Shown: piece by piece, positions 6,263 through 8,059 of the stretch | Numbering within the stretch: the first letter of the stretch is position 1 | Layout of the letters: every line of letters begins with the position of its first letter | Program-made: the position numbers and the translations under genes | The notes under the pieces: model-generated | Told to the model about the DNA's origin: nothing | What the model saw: only the letters and a program-made list of their open reading frames with translations | The model's database searches: none | Source of the DNA: Burkholderiaceae bacterium | GTDB taxonomy: Bacteria > Pseudomonadota > Gammaproteobacteria > Burkholderiales > Burkholderiaceae_C | Assembly: GCA_017999135.1 (NCBI GenBank) | Contig: JAGOBT010000124.1 | Coordinates: 1-8,059 of the forward strand | DNA: 8,059 bases | Direction: 5' to 3'

Positions 6263-8059
6263 TTATCCCCTGCCCCCATGCGGCGCCATGCCAGACGGCG
6301 CCTGCCCGGGCAGGCGCCCCAGACTGGGCTGGTACTCGGGAACAGCCTGCCTCAGATGGTCGCTCAGTTTACAGGTGTCCATCGGCTGCGGACCGGCCGC
6401 CCAGGCCAGCAGCGCCCGCACGCGATCAGGCTGCTCGTCGAGGCGGGCGCTGCGCAGGCGGGCGACGGCGGTCGGCAAGGTGTCATCGGCGTCGGCCAGC
6501 AGTTCCTCGTACAGCTTCTCGCCCGGCCGCAGGCCGCTGAACACGATCGGGATCTCGTCGACGGTGCGGCCCGACAACCGGATCAGATCGCGCGCCAGGT
6601 CGACGATCTTCACCGGGTCGCCCATGTCCAGCACCAGCACCTGGCCGCTGTTGCCGATGGCCGCAGCCTGCAGCACCAGGCGCGCCGCCTCGGGGATGGT
6701 CATGAAGTAGCGGATGATGTCCGGGTGGGTGACGGTGACCGGCCCGCCGCGGGCGATCTGCTCCTTGAACTTCGGGATCACGCTGCCGCTGCTGCCCAGC
6801 ACATTGCCGAAGCGCACCGCCATGAAGCGGGTGCCCGGGTGCTCGGCCGCCATCATGCTGACCACCATCTCGGCGGCGCGCTTGGTGGCGCCCATCACGT
6901 TGGTGGGGTTCACCGCCTTGTCGGTGCTGATCAGCACGAAGCGCTCGGCGCCCGCCTCGGCCGCCGCACGGGCGGCATGCCAGGTGCCCAGGGTGTTGTT
7001 GCGCAGCGCGGCCAGCGCGTTGTGGTCTTCCTCCATCAGCGGCACATGCTTGAAGGCCGCCGCATGGAAGACGACCTGCGGCCGCCACTGGCCGCAGGTG
7101 TGCTGCAGGTGGGCCAGGTCCTTCACGTCGCCGATCACCCGCACCAGCGGCAGCTGGGGGAAGCGCTGGCCCAGGTCCTGCTCGATGCTGTAGAGGTTGA
7201 ACTCGCTCAGCTCGTACAGCACCAGCCGCGCCGGCATGAAGCGCGCCAGCTGGCGGCACAGCTCACTGCCGATGCTGCCGCCGGCGCCGGTCACCAGCAC
7301 GGTCTTGCCGGCCAGCACGGCGCCGATGCCGGCCTCGTCCAGCTGCACCGGCTCGCGGCCCAGCAGGTCTTCGGGCTCGATGTCGCGCACGCGGTCGATG
7401 GCCGACTGGCCGTCCTTCAGTTCGGCGGCCGAGGGCACGGTCAGCACCGGCAGGCCGGTGGGGGCGGCCAGGTCCAGCGCATGGCGGCGCTGCGCCGGCC
7501 TGGCCGCCGGCATGGCCACGATCACATGGGTGGCGGCGCCGCGCACCCCCTTGTCGGCAATGGCCGCCAGCGGCCCCAGCACCGGCAGGCCGGCGATGCG
7601 GGCGCCCTGCTTGGCGGGGTCGTCGTCGAGCAGGCCCAGCACGATCCAGCCCTGCTGGTGGATGCCGGCCAGCAGGCGGCGGGCGGCGTCGCCCGCACCC
7701 ATCACGATGGCGCGGCGGATCTCGCGGTCGCTGCCGGTGATCTGGGCGCGGGCATGCTCGTAGACCATGCGGTAGACCAGCCGCACCAGGGCCAGGCCCA
7801 TCAGCGCCACCACCGGGTGCAGGGCCAGCACCGCCCGCGGCACCTGGGTGAGCTGCATCATCAGCACCATCACCGCGCTGGCCAGGCCGGCCAGGCCGCA
7901 GGCTGCGGCCAGGCGCTGCACCTCGCCAAACCCCGAGAAGCGCCACATGCCCTGCGGCACCTTCAGCGCGCTGAAGGCCGCCGCATAGGCCAGCACGATG
8001 GCCAGCAGCACCCAGCCGTCATAGCCGGGCCGGGCGCTGATCCAGCGCTCGAAGCCCAG
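6263..8059 (-). CDS. capD: CapD/WbpM-family membrane-bound UDP-sugar 4,6-dehydratase (polysaccharide biosynthesis protein), N-terminus cut by the right window edge
   Basis: The reading frame is open to position 8059, giving 598 visible residues ending at TAA 6265-6263. A GTG at 8011 is internal, because the frame upstream still reads plausible protein and this family has one more membrane helix further N-terminal. Visible membrane segments lie at about 16-33, 50-71 and 76-98. A first Rossmann domain follows (VMGAGDAARRLL, 119-130), then the catalytic extended-SDR domain with cofactor loop TGAGGSIGSE (257-266), AAAFKHVPLME (333-343), ISTDKAVNPT (377-386) and NVMGATK (387-393), and RPGEKLYEELL (511-521). 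M389 sits where classical SDR enzymes carry the catalytic Tyr of YxxxK, as known for WbpM-like dehydratases. Such enzymes convert UDP-GlcNAc to the 4-keto-6-deoxy sugar, the precursor of QuiNAc, FucNAc or bacillosamine. The final 20 or so residues after VPEYQP look non-conserved. Confidence 0.94.
   Translation of the reverse strand: MGFERWISARPGYDGWVLLAIVLAYAAAFSALKVPQGMWRFSGFGEVQRLAAACGLAGLASAVMVLMMQLTQVPRAVLALHPVVALMGLALVRLVYRMVYEHARAQITGSDREIRRAIVMGAGDAARRLLAGIHQQGWIVLGLLDDDPAKQGARIAGLPVLGPLAAIADKGVRGAATHVIVAMPAARPAQRRHALDLAAPTGLPVLTVPSAAELKDGQSAIDRVRDIEPEDLLGREPVQLDEAGIGAVLAGKTVLVTGAGGSIGSELCRQLARFMPARLVLYELSEFNLYSIEQDLGQRFPQLPLVRVIGDVKDLAHLQHTCGQWRPQVVFHAAAFKHVPLMEEDHNALAALRNNTLGTWHAARAAAEAGAERFVLISTDKAVNPTNVMGATKRAAEMVVSMMAAEHPGTRFMAVRFGNVLGSSGSVIPKFKEQIARGGPVTVTHPDIIRYFMTIPEAARLVLQAAAIGNSGQVLVLDMGDPVKIVDLARDLIRLSGRTVDEIPIVFSGLRPGEKLYEELLADADDTLPTAVARLRSARLDEQPDRVRALLAWAAGPQPMDTCKLSDHLRQAVPEYQPSLGRLPGQAPSGMAPHGGRG
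6297..6318. repeat. Perfect 22-bp palindrome at the 3' end of the dehydratase gene
   Basis: The half-site ggcgcctgccc is followed immediately by its exact reverse complement. In RNA this gives a 9-bp, almost all G-C stem with a CCGG loop. A third ggcgcc at 6282-6287 lies just beyond, allowing an alternative pairing. The palindrome is 32 bp before the TAA and encodes part of the poorly conserved LPGQAPSG tail. No T-run follows on either strand, so it is not a standard intrinsic terminator. Confidence 0.85.

Noticed and set aside
6297..6318. Intrinsic (Rho-independent) terminator at the palindrome
   Set aside because: The hairpin is strong but no run of T follows on either strand, and it lies before the stop codon.
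6263..8011. Complete dehydratase starting at GTG 8011
   Set aside because: The same frame continues without a stop to the window edge with plausible protein, and this start would remove the first expected membrane helix. The gene is treated as truncated by the window.

Overview
All seven genes lie on the minus strand, so the window reads from its right edge to its left. Base composition is strongly GC-rich (roughly two thirds G+C by eye, with G/C-biased third codon positions). Together with the protein families, this suggests a high-GC proteobacterium, most likely a betaproteobacterium of the Burkholderiales type. That placement is an inference from style, not a marker-gene result.

In transcription order the content is: (1) positions 8059-6263, a large membrane-anchored nucleotide-sugar 4,6-dehydratase of the CapD/WbpM family, with its N-terminus beyond the right edge; (2) a 137-bp non-coding gap, 6262-6126; (3) two GT4-type glycosyltransferases, 6125-4992 and 4995-3871, overlapping by 4 bp; (4) an ABC-type capsule export module made of a KpsE/CtrB/BexC-like polysaccharide co-polymerase (3850-2699), a KpsM-like permease (2709-1891) and a KpsT-like ATPase (1894-1217); (5) a third GT4-type glycosyltransferase starting with GTG at 1200 and running off the left edge. 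From 6125 to the left edge the genes overlap or sit 16-20 bp apart, which strongly suggests one translationally coupled operon.

The genes fit one pathway. The dehydratase would make a UDP-4-keto-6-deoxy-HexNAc precursor. The glycosyltransferases would build the chain on the cytoplasmic side. KpsM/KpsT would pump the finished polymer through the inner membrane, and KpsE would span the periplasm towards an outer-membrane OPX channel not seen here. The ATPase is short and has no carbohydrate-binding C-terminal domain, which together with the KpsE-type partner points to capsule (group 2/3-like) export rather than Wzm/Wzt O-antigen export. KpsC/KpsS-type lipid-linker transferases, the OPX protein and the other sugar-nucleotide enzymes are absent from the window and probably lie in the flanks or elsewhere.

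I see no RNA gene, CRISPR array, insertion sequence or phage gene. This looks like an ordinary though divergent capsule locus rather than a new kind of system. The most unusual DNA feature is a perfect 22-bp palindrome inside the extreme 3' end of the dehydratase gene.
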